A stretch of 64,000 bases of DNA from Parapedobacter pyrenivorans (GTDB lineage Bacteria; Bacteroidota; Bacteroidia; Sphingobacteriales; Sphingobacteriaceae): NCBI RefSeq assembly GCF_014636865.1, contig NZ_BMER01000002.1, positions 62,001 through 126,000 on the forward strand, read 5' to 3'. Numbering within the stretch: position 1 is the first letter of the stretch; each line of letters starts with the position of its first letter. Shown here in pieces: positions 1-6,125 of the stretch. The notes below the pieces were generated by a model that saw only the letters and a list, made by a program, of their open reading frames with translations, searched no databases and was not told the origin of the DNA. Position numbers and translations under genes: made by a program.

Positions 1-420
1 GGCATAGTCAGCTTCATTGATTGCATAAATCTTTTTGAAGTCTTCTTTCTTTCGGAATTGCCCGCCCTTTGCCTCATAATTCTTGATCATCCGTATCTGC
101 CTATCGGAAAGCCCCAGCCGTTTCCAATCCACAACAGCAAGCCCGTTTGGATCAAACCTGAAATACTCGACTTCCACCATCGGCGTTTCCGGAATTGAAA
201 CAGGCTTTTTGTTACCCACCGCTGATCTACGCGCATCAACAGTAGCCAGAAAATGATCAATATCAGCAATTTGTGCCGACAAATCGCTACCGTCATTGTT
301 ATCCCGTAAAGCATATATACGAGGAATCAGCCATAGCATCAACAAGAACACACTTAATAGGCAAATGCCATTTAGTTCCCTGCGACTAAAAGCAAAATAC
401 TTTTCAAACCATTTATACAT
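1..420 (-). CDS. Helix-hairpin-helix domain protein (N-terminal part)
   Basis: Reading the minus strand from an ATG at 420 gives 140 codons that stay open to the window edge, so the C-terminus is missing. The protein starts MYKWFEKYFAFSRREL, followed by one membrane segment (about residues 18-35, ICLLSVFLLMLWLIPRIY), then a linker, then a motif DWKRLGLSDRQIRMIKNY followed by GGQFRKKEDFKKIY. That last part is the helix-hairpin-helix repeat of ComEA-type DNA-binding proteins, where each repeat ends in a 'GxFxxxEDL/F' turn. Bacteroidota commonly carry such membrane-anchored HHH proteins; DNA binding is inferred from the family. A TAnnTTTG promoter element sits about 25 bases upstream. Confidence 0.8.
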   Translation of the reverse strand, partial: MYKWFEKYFAFSRRELNGICLLSVFLLMLWLIPRIYALRDNNDGSDLSAQIADIDHFLATVDARRSAVGNKKPVSIPETPMVEVEYFRFDPNGLAVVDWKRLGLSDRQIRMIKNYEAKGGQFRKKEDFKKIYAINEADYA

Positions 421-444
421 CTCATTTCCTAAGGTTCTGGCATT

Positions 445-452
445 CAAAGATA
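445..452 (-). promoter_or_regulatory. Probable -7 element for the HHH gene
   Basis: The minus strand reads TATCTTTG, an exact match to the Bacteroidota sigma-ABfr -7 consensus TAnnTTTG, about 25 bases before the HHH start codon. No clear -33 TTTG is visible, because the hpf terminator occupies that position. Assignment is by consensus only. Confidence 0.4.
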
Positions 453-454
453 AC

Positions 455-488
455 AAAAAAAACCTGGTGGGCGTTTTACCCACCAGGT
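455..488 (-). terminator. Rho-independent terminator after hpf
   Basis: On the minus strand ACCTGGTGGG pairs perfectly with CCCACCAGGT (10 bp) around a 7-base loop, and a run of T follows. It lies about 30 bases past the hpf stop and closes the rpsU-xerC-hpf block. Confidence 0.9.
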
Positions 489-517
489 CAGCACTATCTT
501 TCCAGAGCAAATCAATG

Positions 518-865
518 CTATGCTACATACTCATCAGTTTGTGAGAGTAATTCTTTGTGGTTGCTCGCTTTTGCTCGTGTCTTGGTTTTATGTTTGTTAA
601 TTTGCCTACGTAACGATTCGACTGCGAGGTCTGTGGCTTCTTCAAAGGATTTAGCCTGTGCCTTTGCAAATAATTGGTTACCCGGAATATTAAGTTTGAA
701 TTCCGTTACCTTGTTTGCTTCATCTTCTACATTTTCCACCTTGAGATAACACTCCCCGTCTATGATTTGATCAAAGAACTGATCGAGTTTGTTCACCCGC
801 TTCTGGATGAATTGGATTAACTTTTTGTCTGCATCAAAACGAATAGATTGCACAATAATATTCAT
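518..865 (-). CDS. hpf: Ribosome hibernation-promoting factor (short form)
   Basis: A 115-residue protein of the HPF/YfiA (RaiA) family, which binds the decoding centre of the 30S subunit and helps store idle ribosomes in stationary phase. The sequence shows the family pattern: an N-terminal strand MNIIVQSIRFDADKKL, a basic central segment, and an FEEATDLAVESLRRQINKHK helix rich in Lys/Arg. It lacks the C-terminal dimerisation domain of long HPF, so it is the short type. A strong AGGAGG lies just before the ATG, unusual in this phylum. It is 14 bases downstream of xerC, in the order rpsU-xerC-hpf that is frequent in Sphingobacteria, and is followed by a strong terminator. Confidence 0.93.
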   Translation of the reverse strand: MNIIVQSIRFDADKKLIQFIQKRVNKLDQFFDQIIDGECYLKVENVEDEANKVTEFKLNIPGNQLFAKAQAKSFEEATDLAVESLRRQINKHKTKTRAKASNHKELLSQTDEYVA

Positions 866-879
866 GTTTCCTCCTTTTT

Positions 880-1761
880 TTAAGCCTTTGGATGGGCTTG
901 TTTATAAATCGATTTAAGCCGTTCGGCCGAATTGTGCGTATACACCTGGGTGGCAGCTAGCCCAGCGTGCCCTAGTAATTCCTTAATCGCGTTCAGGTCT
1001 GCCCCGTTATCGAGCAGCGCAGTAGCGAAAGTATGCCGCAGCACATGCGGGCTTTTTTTTCGCTGCGAAGATATAATACTAAGGTAATGTGTTACGATGT
1101 CATAGATCAATTTGGGATAAGCATTCTTCCCTTCTTTAGTAACGATAAGATGGGTCGAATTGTTGTCAAAATGCTGTGCTTTTTTTTCACTGATATAATG
1201 TTGGAGCAGCACGATCAACGCTTTGTTCAACGGTACGAGTCTTTCCTTGTTCCGCTTACCAAAGATAAGGATATTCCCATTGTAAAAATCGATATGTTCA
1301 TCACGGATTTGCAATAACTCTGAAAGCCTGATACCTGTACCGAACAACAGCTCCAAAACCGTTTTGTCCCGCAGGCCTTCAAATGTATCAGCAAAAACAT
1401 TTTCCGCATCCAGCAGTAACGACAATTTTTCTTTATCTACAATTACCGGAAGTTTCTTCGGTGTCTTCAATGCCTTTACCAATGCAAAGGGATTCTGCAG
1501 CACCGCGCCTTCGCGCATAAGAAATTTATAATAGGTACGGAGTGCGGCGAGGCTTCGATTGATTGTTGCTGGGCTGCGCCCACGTTCAAATCGCGTGGCC
1601 AAATACGCCCTTGCTTGGCGGTGTGTCACTTTATCAACACCGGTATCTAGTGCTGTTAAATAATCAACAAATTGTTGCACTTCATGACCATAGGCGGTAA
1701 GTGTATGTTCAGAAAAGCGCTTTTCATACGCGATAAAACGAATAAACCGGTCTACAAACAT
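880..1761 (-). CDS. xerC: Tyrosine recombinase XerC
   Basis: A 293-residue tyrosine recombinase with an N-terminal SAM-like core-binding domain (about 1-90) and a catalytic domain carrying Arg in TGIRLSELL, HVLRHTFAT, the GHAGL box and the nucleophile Tyr274 (QVYTH). The length fits XerC/XerD, which resolve chromosome dimers at dif. The context, between the housekeeping genes rpsU and hpf and not next to an att site or phage genes, favours XerC over an integrase. The ATG lies one base after a long perfect hairpin (1763-1808), so its translation may be regulated. XerC and XerD cannot be separated with certainty from sequence alone. Confidence 0.92.
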   Translation of the reverse strand: MFVDRFIRFIAYEKRFSEHTLTAYGHEVQQFVDYLTALDTGVDKVTHRQARAYLATRFERGRSPATINRSLAALRTYYKFLMREGAVLQNPFALVKALKTPKKLPVIVDKEKLSLLLDAENVFADTFEGLRDKTVLELLFGTGIRLSELLQIRDEHIDFYNGNILIFGKRNKERLVPLNKALIVLLQHYISEKKAQHFDNNSTHLIVTKEGKNAYPKLIYDIVTHYLSIISSQRKKSPHVLRHTFATALLDNGADLNAIKELLGHAGLAATQVYTHNSAERLKSIYKQAHPKA

Positions 1762-1762
1762 A

Positions 1763-1808
1763 GAAAACTATCCATATATTCTACATGCTGAATATACGGA
1801 TAGTTTTC
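1763..1808 (-). promoter_or_regulatory. Long hairpin abutting the xerC start codon
   Basis: GAAAACTATCC (1763-1773) is the exact reverse complement of GGATAGTTTTC (1798-1808). Inside it TATATTC also pairs with GAATATA, leaving an 8-base loop: about 18 paired bases with one mismatch. On the minus-strand mRNA the stem ends one base before the xerC ATG, so it would hide the ribosome landing area. It could lower XerC relative to S21, act as a processing site, or terminate part of the transcripts. The arms do not look like a known dif site. Confidence 0.6.
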
Positions 1809-1849
1809 CGATGCTACAAATAAATTGCTTATCTATATTGGAAATATCC

Positions 1850-2041
1850 TTAGAGGATATCCTGGTTAAGGCCTTGTTTATAAATTGCCTTTTTAATTTG
1901 CGTACGGCGGGTAACGGATTTCTTCTCATACGCTTGACGGGAACGCAGCTCCCTCAATACCCCGGTCTTTTCAAACTTCTTCTTGAAACGCTTCAATGCC
2001 CGATCCAACGATTCTCCGTCTTTCACATTCACAATGATCAT
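1850..2041 (-). CDS. rpsU: 30S ribosomal protein S21
   Basis: A 63-residue basic protein that matches bS21: [20 protein letters not shown] at the start, then [21 protein letters not shown]21 sits on the 30S platform near the anti-Shine-Dalgarno end of 16S rRNA. The gene has a strong AAAGGAGGT before its ATG, notable in a phylum where most messages lack a Shine-Dalgarno sequence. It starts only about 30 bases after tRNA-Met with no terminator between them, so tRNA and mRNA are probably cut from one transcript. xerC and hpf follow. Confidence 0.96.
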   Translation of the reverse strand: MIIVNVKDGESLDRALKRFKKKFEKTGVLRELRSRQAYEKKSVTRRTQIKKAIYKQGLNQDIL

Positions 2042-2072
2042 ATCCTGTTATACCTCCTTTCGTCATATTTTG

Positions 2073-2146
2073 TGCGCCCACCTGGGCTCGAACCAGGGAC
2101 CAAAAGATTATGAGTCTTCTACTCTAACCAACTGAGCTATAGGCGC
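2073..2146 (-). tRNA. tRNA-Met (CAT)
   Basis: The minus strand folds into a full cloverleaf: acceptor GCGCCTA/TGGGCGC, D-arm beginning TAGCTCAG, anticodon stem GAAGA/TCTTT with loop CTCATAA (anticodon CAT), T-arm CCTGG-TTCGAGC-CCAGG, discriminator A. No CCA is encoded. The form resembles elongator tRNA-Met; a lysidine-modified tRNA-Ile2 with the same anticodon cannot be fully excluded. It probably heads the rpsU transcript. Confidence 0.93.
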
Positions 2147-2172
2147 AGTGCAAATAATTATTGTTTTGCGGG

Positions 2173-2192
2173 TGCAAATGTACATATTTGCA
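2173..2192. promoter_or_regulatory. Palindromic divergent promoter region (tRNA-Met / HAD gene)
   Basis: TGCAAAT and ATTTGCA form a perfect 7+7 inverted repeat around GTACAT. On the minus strand it contains TACATTTG, an exact TAnnTTTG -7 element about 30 bases before tRNA-Met. On the plus strand the mirror element TACATATTTG has two extra bases and lies close to the HAD start. A -33 element is not evident on either side. Confidence 0.45.
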
Positions 2193-2211
2193 TACAGATT
2201 TAGAAATTTTT

Positions 2212-2847
2212 ATGCAAAATATCAAGAACATTATCCTCGATTACGGCAACGTGTTATTTGATATCGATTTCTCCGTATTAAGACAATCGCTAGTTGAATT
2301 GGGCATCGAGGACGTGGATAAATTTTATGGTCACCGGGCTCAACACGCACTATTTGATGCCTTTGATAAAGGTATCATTACGGCTGGACAATTCCGTAAT
2401 GAAATACGGAAGGCTACCGGTAATGGTGAGCTAACCGATGAGGCCATTGACAATGCATGGAACAGCCTACTTATCGGTGTGCGGCCACACCACCATGAAT
2501 TGCTCCACCAATTAAAAGCGCATTATCGTACATTTTTATTAAGCAACAACAACGAAATCCACTACAATTGGATCATGGATTACCTAGACCGTGAGTTCGG
2601 CATCGTCGGAAATACGATGTTCTTTGAAAAGGATTATTATTCCCACCTCATGGGGATGCGGAAGCCCGACAACGAGATATTCCAGTTCGTGTTGGACACA
2701 CACGGACTGAACCCGAAACAAACCCTGTTTATAGACGACAGTCCCCAACACATTGAGGCGGCCAACACACTGGGCCTGCAAGCTCATTTACTCGCACCCG
2801 GTGACACCCTCCCCAAACTTTTGCACCGATTGGGATATGACATCTGA
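2212..2847 (+). CDS. HAD-IA family phosphatase
   Basis: A 211-residue HAD-superfamily hydrolase. Motif I is LDYGNVLFDID with nucleophile Asp10, motif II is LLSNNN, the motif III lysine is in RKPDNEIF and motif IV is LFIDDSP. It resembles the YihX/alpha-D-glucose-1-phosphatase group of HAD-IA enzymes; the substrate cannot be read from the sequence. The second residue of the usual DxD pair is replaced (DYGN), as is common in this subgroup. I place the start at the ATG before QNIKNIILD; an in-frame TTG 51 bases earlier would add a tail without family similarity. yqgE follows 44 bases later. Confidence 0.85.
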   Translation: MQNIKNIILDYGNVLFDIDFSVLRQSLVELGIEDVDKFYGHRAQHALFDAFDKGIITAGQFRNEIRKATGNGELTDEAIDNAWNSLLIGVRPHHHELLHQLKAHYRTFLLSNNNEIHYNWIMDYLDREFGIVGNTMFFEKDYYSHLMGMRKPDNEIFQFVLDTHGLNPKQTLFIDDSPQHIEAANTLGLQAHLLAPGDTLPKLLHRLGYDI

Positions 2848-2891
2848 TTTTTCGTATATTTACCTGTCTTAACAGGAATGGAGGTTCCGCT

Positions 2892-3458
2892 ATGTTCAAC
2901 AAAAACGTTCCCCAAGCAGCAAGCCTGCTAATGTCCGAACCCTTTATGCTCGACCCCAACTTCCAACGCGCGGTTGTTTTATTGTGCGAGCATAATTCCG
3001 AAGACGGCACTGTTGGTTATGTACTTAATCAGCCTGCGGCAATACAGCTTAGCGATGTCATGCTTGATTTCCCGGAAGCTGATTTCCCCCTATTTTTCGG
3101 CGGGCCCGTAGCACAGGAAAGTATCCACTTCATACACAAATGCTACGACAAGTTGCATAGTGGGATAGGTTTGGGAAACGGCATATACTGGGGTGGCAAT
3201 TTTGAAAGCTTACAAATCCTAATACGGAATGGCAGCATCACAAATGATGAGATTAAATTTTTCTTGGGTTACTCCGGCTGGAGCCCCGGCCAACTCGACG
3301 AAGAGCTCAAGGAGAATGCCTGGGTGGTTAGCAATCACTATAATGCGGACATTACCTTTGGCAACGACAGCGAAAACCTATGGAAGGAAGCCATTGTTTC
3401 ACTAGGACCTCGATATGCCCACGTCGCAAATTTCCCCCAGAACCCCATGTGGAATTAA
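2892..3458 (+). CDS. YqgE/AlgH family protein (UPF0301)
   Basis: A 188-residue member of UPF0301. Family signatures are the N-terminal AASLLMSEPFMLDPNF, the segment VVLLCEHNSEDGTVGYVLN, the glycine-rich FFGGPV and the segment FFLGYSGWSPGQLDEEL near residue 130. The family was named after AlgH of Pseudomonas and is widespread, but its biochemical role is unsettled; it is probably cytosolic. It starts 44 bases after the HAD gene on the same strand, so the two may share a message. No odd features are seen. Confidence 0.92.
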   Translation: MFNKNVPQAASLLMSEPFMLDPNFQRAVVLLCEHNSEDGTVGYVLNQPAAIQLSDVMLDFPEADFPLFFGGPVAQESIHFIHKCYDKLHSGIGLGNGIYWGGNFESLQILIRNGSITNDEIKFFLGYSGWSPGQLDEELKENAWVVSNHYNADITFGNDSENLWKEAIVSLGPRYAHVANFPQNPMWN

Positions 3459-3463
3459 TAGCA

Positions 3464-3495
3464 TTTGGGTTTACGACCTTTTTTAACTACCTTTG
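3464..3495 (+). promoter_or_regulatory. Promoter for the fused GT20/HAD gene
   Basis: TTTG (3464-3467), 20 bases, then TACCTTTG (3488-3495) matches the Bacteroidota promoter TTTG-N19/20-TAnnTTTG. It starts just after the yqgE stop and implies a leader of about 180 bases. Confidence 0.65.
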
Positions 3496-3684
3496 CACCG
3501 CCTGGGATTAAGCATTGGTCCCTTCTCGATCTGAAAAATCCCTTTCTATGCGGTTTTAATGCCCTAACGCGAAGGGGCAGGTATTGGGTCACCTGTGTAA
3601 ATATCAATCTCCCGTATTTGTCTAACAAAGTGTAACTGCATCGCCAGATGACTGAATGTGGTGCGCTTGAAAAAAGAAAAAACG
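3496..3684 (+). other. Long leader of the GT20/HAD gene
   Basis: About 180 untranslated bases between the predicted start site and the preferred ATG. CCCTTC (3520-3525) can pair with GAAGGG (3571-3576), and CAGGT (3578-3582) with ACCTG (3591-3595), so the leader may fold. I do not recognise a known riboswitch class. Confidence 0.35.
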
Positions 3685-5937
3685 ATGATGTTATTGGCTA
3701 CTGACCTTGACGGCACCTTTCTAGGAGGTTCGTTAACAAAAAAACAACAGCTTTATAGTTTGATAAGAGACCGCGGGGATATCAAACTGGTCTTCGTAAC
3801 CGGCCGGGGGATGGAAACAGTTCTCCCCTTGCTGCACGATCCGATGATGCCCATTCCCGACTATATCATCAGTGATGTGGGAGCAACTATCGTCGATGGC
3901 CACTCTAGGGAACCCGTGGTCTCGATCCAGTCCGATATTGAGCGGCGATGGCCTGATGAATACCTACTCAAACAACACTTCGCCAATATACCGGGGCTAC
4001 ATCCCCAAGAAGTGCCCCAGCAACGACGCTGCTCATTTTATTACGATGATAGCGCCGATTTGCACACCATCAAAGGGATAGCCGATGCACACCAGTGCGA
4101 CGTATTGCTATCTGCTGGCAAATACCTCGACATACTACCCGGGGGCGTCAACAAAGGAACGACACTTATGCAGCTCATCCAATTCATCGGTTTTCCAGAA
4201 GATAAGATCTTGGTTGCGGGCGATACCTACAACGATTATTCCCTTTTTACAACAGGCTACAGGGGGGTGGCTGTGGGGCAGTCGGAGCCCGCCCTGATGG
4301 AGGCGGTAAAAAAAATGCCCAGCGTCTACCGGGCTACCGAAGAAGGTGCCGGCGGGATATTGGAGGCAATGGAGCATTTTGAATGCTTTCGTAGTTATCG
4401 TGTTGCACGGAAAAAAACAATAGCCAAAAAAGACATCAATAATAAGCAACTACTGATGGTTTACCATCGACTGCCATTTGACATCGAGGTATCACAAGGA
4501 AAAACCAAGCGGATCCCGCCACGTAGTCCCAACGGGATTATTCCCTCATTGCTCGGTTTCTTCGATACTGGTCGACCGGGAGTATGGGTTGGCGAAGAAG
4601 CCATTGGACTACTGGGCGAAAACCCAGAACTCAATCCATACATTGACAAACCAAACTACCCCAACTTGAAAGCATCAATCATTCCTCTACCGCAAAAGGA
4701 TATTGATCTTTTCTACCGTGTTTTCTCGAAGGAAGCCTTCTGGCCCACTATTTTCTCATTCATCAACAAAGCTCAGTTTAATCATGATCACTGGCAGCAC
4801 TACCTTCGCATCAACGAACTGTTTGCCGACCGTGTGGCCGCCGAGGCTGAACAAGGCGCATATATATGGATACATGAATACAATCTGTGGATGGTACCTG
4901 CCTACCTGCGTCAACTACGCCCCGATCTGAAAATCGGATTTTTCCACCACACTGCATTTCCGCCGGCAGATATCTTCAATATTATCCCATGGCGACATGA
5001 AATCATTGGCAGTCTGCTGCAATGCGACTTCATCAGTTTCCACATACCGCGCTACGTTGAGAATTTTGTGGATGTAGTAAAAAGCCACGCCCCGGTAAAG
5101 GTTATTAGTCGTGTAAATGCCGCAAAGCAATTTCTAACCTACAGCTGCGCGCTTGGTATAGACCAGATGACCAAACAAATTGCCGTGGGTGGAAAAACCA
5201 TCAGACTGGGTGCTCAGCCTGTTGGGGTAAACATGGATAATATTCGCCGGATTTGTCGAAGCTCCGAAACCAAAAAGCGCATTCAAACCCTTCGTAAACA
5301 GACCGCAGGAAAGCGTATTATATTATCGGTGGAACGGCTGGACTATGTAAAAGGTCCGCTGGAGAAAATTCAAGCTTTCGGTGAGTTTTTGGAAGAACAC
5401 CCCGAGTATCATGGCACACTCGAGTTAATCAATATCTGTACGCCACCGTCCCAAGGCATGAAGGTATATGAACGAATACAAGAGGAGCTGGAACAGGCCG
5501 TTGGAAAGATTAATGGGAAATATGCCGATATGGATTGGACACCCATCCGCTTTTTCTTCCGATCCGTCCCTTTTGAAGAAGTTATCTCCTACTATGCGAT
5601 TGCCGAAGTCGCATGGATTACACCGTTACGCGATGGGCTAAACCTCGTTGCAAAGGAATATGTGGCGGTGCAAGGACTACAAAAGAATCCAGTCGGCGTA
5701 CTGGTGATCTCCGAATTTGCAGGTGTATCCGTGGAGCTCCCACATGCCATTCGTACAAACCCTTACGATATGTTCAGCCTGAAGGAAAGCTTACAAAATG
5801 CATTACTTTTGGAAGCCCCGGAAAGGAAGCTCCGCATGCAGCGATTGTTTGAAACCGTAAAGCACTATGACGTACAACGTTGGGGGAAGGATTTTCTTGA
5901 AGGACTGGAAAAGGCTACAGCGCAAATCGCACTATAA
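3685..5937 (+). CDS. Bifunctional glucosylglycerol-phosphate synthase/phosphatase (probable)
   Basis: A two-domain fusion of about 750 residues. Residues 1-235 are a HAD-IIB phosphatase like sucrose-phosphate phosphatase: TDLDGT with Asp7/Asp9, FVTGRG, GGVNKGT, AGDTYNDYS. From about 255 to the end is a GT20 glycosyltransferase: HRLPFD near its start, a loop SPNGIIPSLLGFF, IHEYNLWMVP, FFHHTAFP, and ERLDYVKG with the donor-binding Arg551 and Lys556. The loop and domain order fit the GgpS/GgpPS family, which makes glucosylglycerol from ADP-glucose and glycerol-3-phosphate as a salt-stress solute. OtsAB-type trehalose synthesis is the alternative, but trehalose fusions usually have synthase first. 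ATG 3685 places TDLDGT at the N-terminus as in the family; an in-frame GTG lies at 3658. A leader and terminator make it monocistronic. Confidence 0.8.
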   Translation: MMLLATDLDGTFLGGSLTKKQQLYSLIRDRGDIKLVFVTGRGMETVLPLLHDPMMPIPDYIISDVGATIVDGHSREPVVSIQSDIERRWPDEYLLKQHFANIPGLHPQEVPQQRRCSFYYDDSADLHTIKGIADAHQCDVLLSAGKYLDILPGGVNKGTTLMQLIQFIGFPEDKILVAGDTYNDYSLFTTGYRGVAVGQSEPALMEAVKKMPSVYRATEEGAGGILEAMEHFECFRSYRVARKKTIAKKDINNKQLLMVYHRLPFDIEVSQGKTKRIPPRSPNGIIPSLLGFFDTGRPGVWVGEEAIGLLGENPELNPYIDKPNYPNLKASIIPLPQKDIDLFYRVFSKEAFWPTIFSFINKAQFNHDHWQHYLRINELFADRVAAEAEQGAYIWIHEYNLWMVPAYLRQLRPDLKIGFFHHTAFPPADIFNIIPWRHEIIGSLLQCDFISFHIPRYVENFVDVVKSHAPVKVISRVNAAKQFLTYSCALGIDQMTKQIAVGGKTIRLGAQPVGVNMDNIRRICRSSETKKRIQTLRKQTAGKRIILSVERLDYVKGPLEKIQAFGEFLEEHPEYHGTLELINICTPPSQGMKVYERIQEELEQAVGKINGKYADMDWTPIRFFFRSVPFEEVISYYAIAEVAWITPLRDGLNLVAKEYVAVQGLQKNPVGVLVISEFAGVSVELPHAIRTNPYDMFSLKESLQNALLLEAPERKLRMQRLFETVKHYDVQRWGKDFLEGLEKATAQIAL

Positions 5938-5947
5938 ATCAAACAAA

Positions 5948-5985
5948 CAAGGCACCTACAATCTGTAAGTGCCTTGTATCTTTAT
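5948..5985 (+). terminator. Rho-independent terminator
   Basis: CAAGGCAC (5948-5955) pairs with GTGCCTTG (5969-5976), with a further TAC/GTA pair in the loop, then a T-rich stretch. It ends the fused GT20/HAD transcript and faces the tRNA-His gene. Confidence 0.85.
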
Positions 5986-5988
5986 CTG

Positions 5989-6063
5989 GGTAAGTAATGG
6001 GACTCGAACCCACGACCCCTAGAACCACAATCTAGTGCTCTAACCAACTGAGCTATACCTACC
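5989..6063 (-). tRNA. tRNA-His (GTG)
   Basis: On the minus strand the acceptor GTAGGTA pairs with TACTTAC; anticodon stem CTAGA/TCTAG carries loop TTGTGGT (anticodon GTG). An extra G at -1 opposite C73, the identity pair of tRNA-His, is encoded and included in the span. No CCA is encoded. Confidence 0.96.
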
Positions 6064-6077
6064 GTGTTATGGGATTG

Positions 6078-6108
6078 CAAAAGTAGCAATTAAACAACAA
6101 TCCAACAA
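6078..6108 (-). promoter_or_regulatory. Promoter of tRNA-His
   Basis: The minus strand reads TACTTTTG (6085-6078), an exact TAnnTTTG, with TTG triplets 17-20 bases upstream. The element ends 14 bases before the tRNA. It lies between the htpG stop and the tRNA, so the tRNA has its own promoter. Confidence 0.6.
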
Positions 6109-6125
6109 CAATTTTAAAAAAAACC

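Noticed and set aside
880-1761. XerC as an integrase marking a mobile island
   Set aside because: It is flanked by rpsU and hpf, has standard XerC length, and no att repeats or phage/transposon genes are near.
1763-1808. Hairpin as a dif site
   Set aside because: The 25-base centre is too long for a 6-8 base dif spacer and the arms do not resemble known dif half-sites.
3658-3684. GTG at 3658 as start of the fused GT20/HAD gene
   Set aside because: The HAD domain begins right at MLLATDLDGT, so ATG 3685 fits better; the GTG start remains possible.
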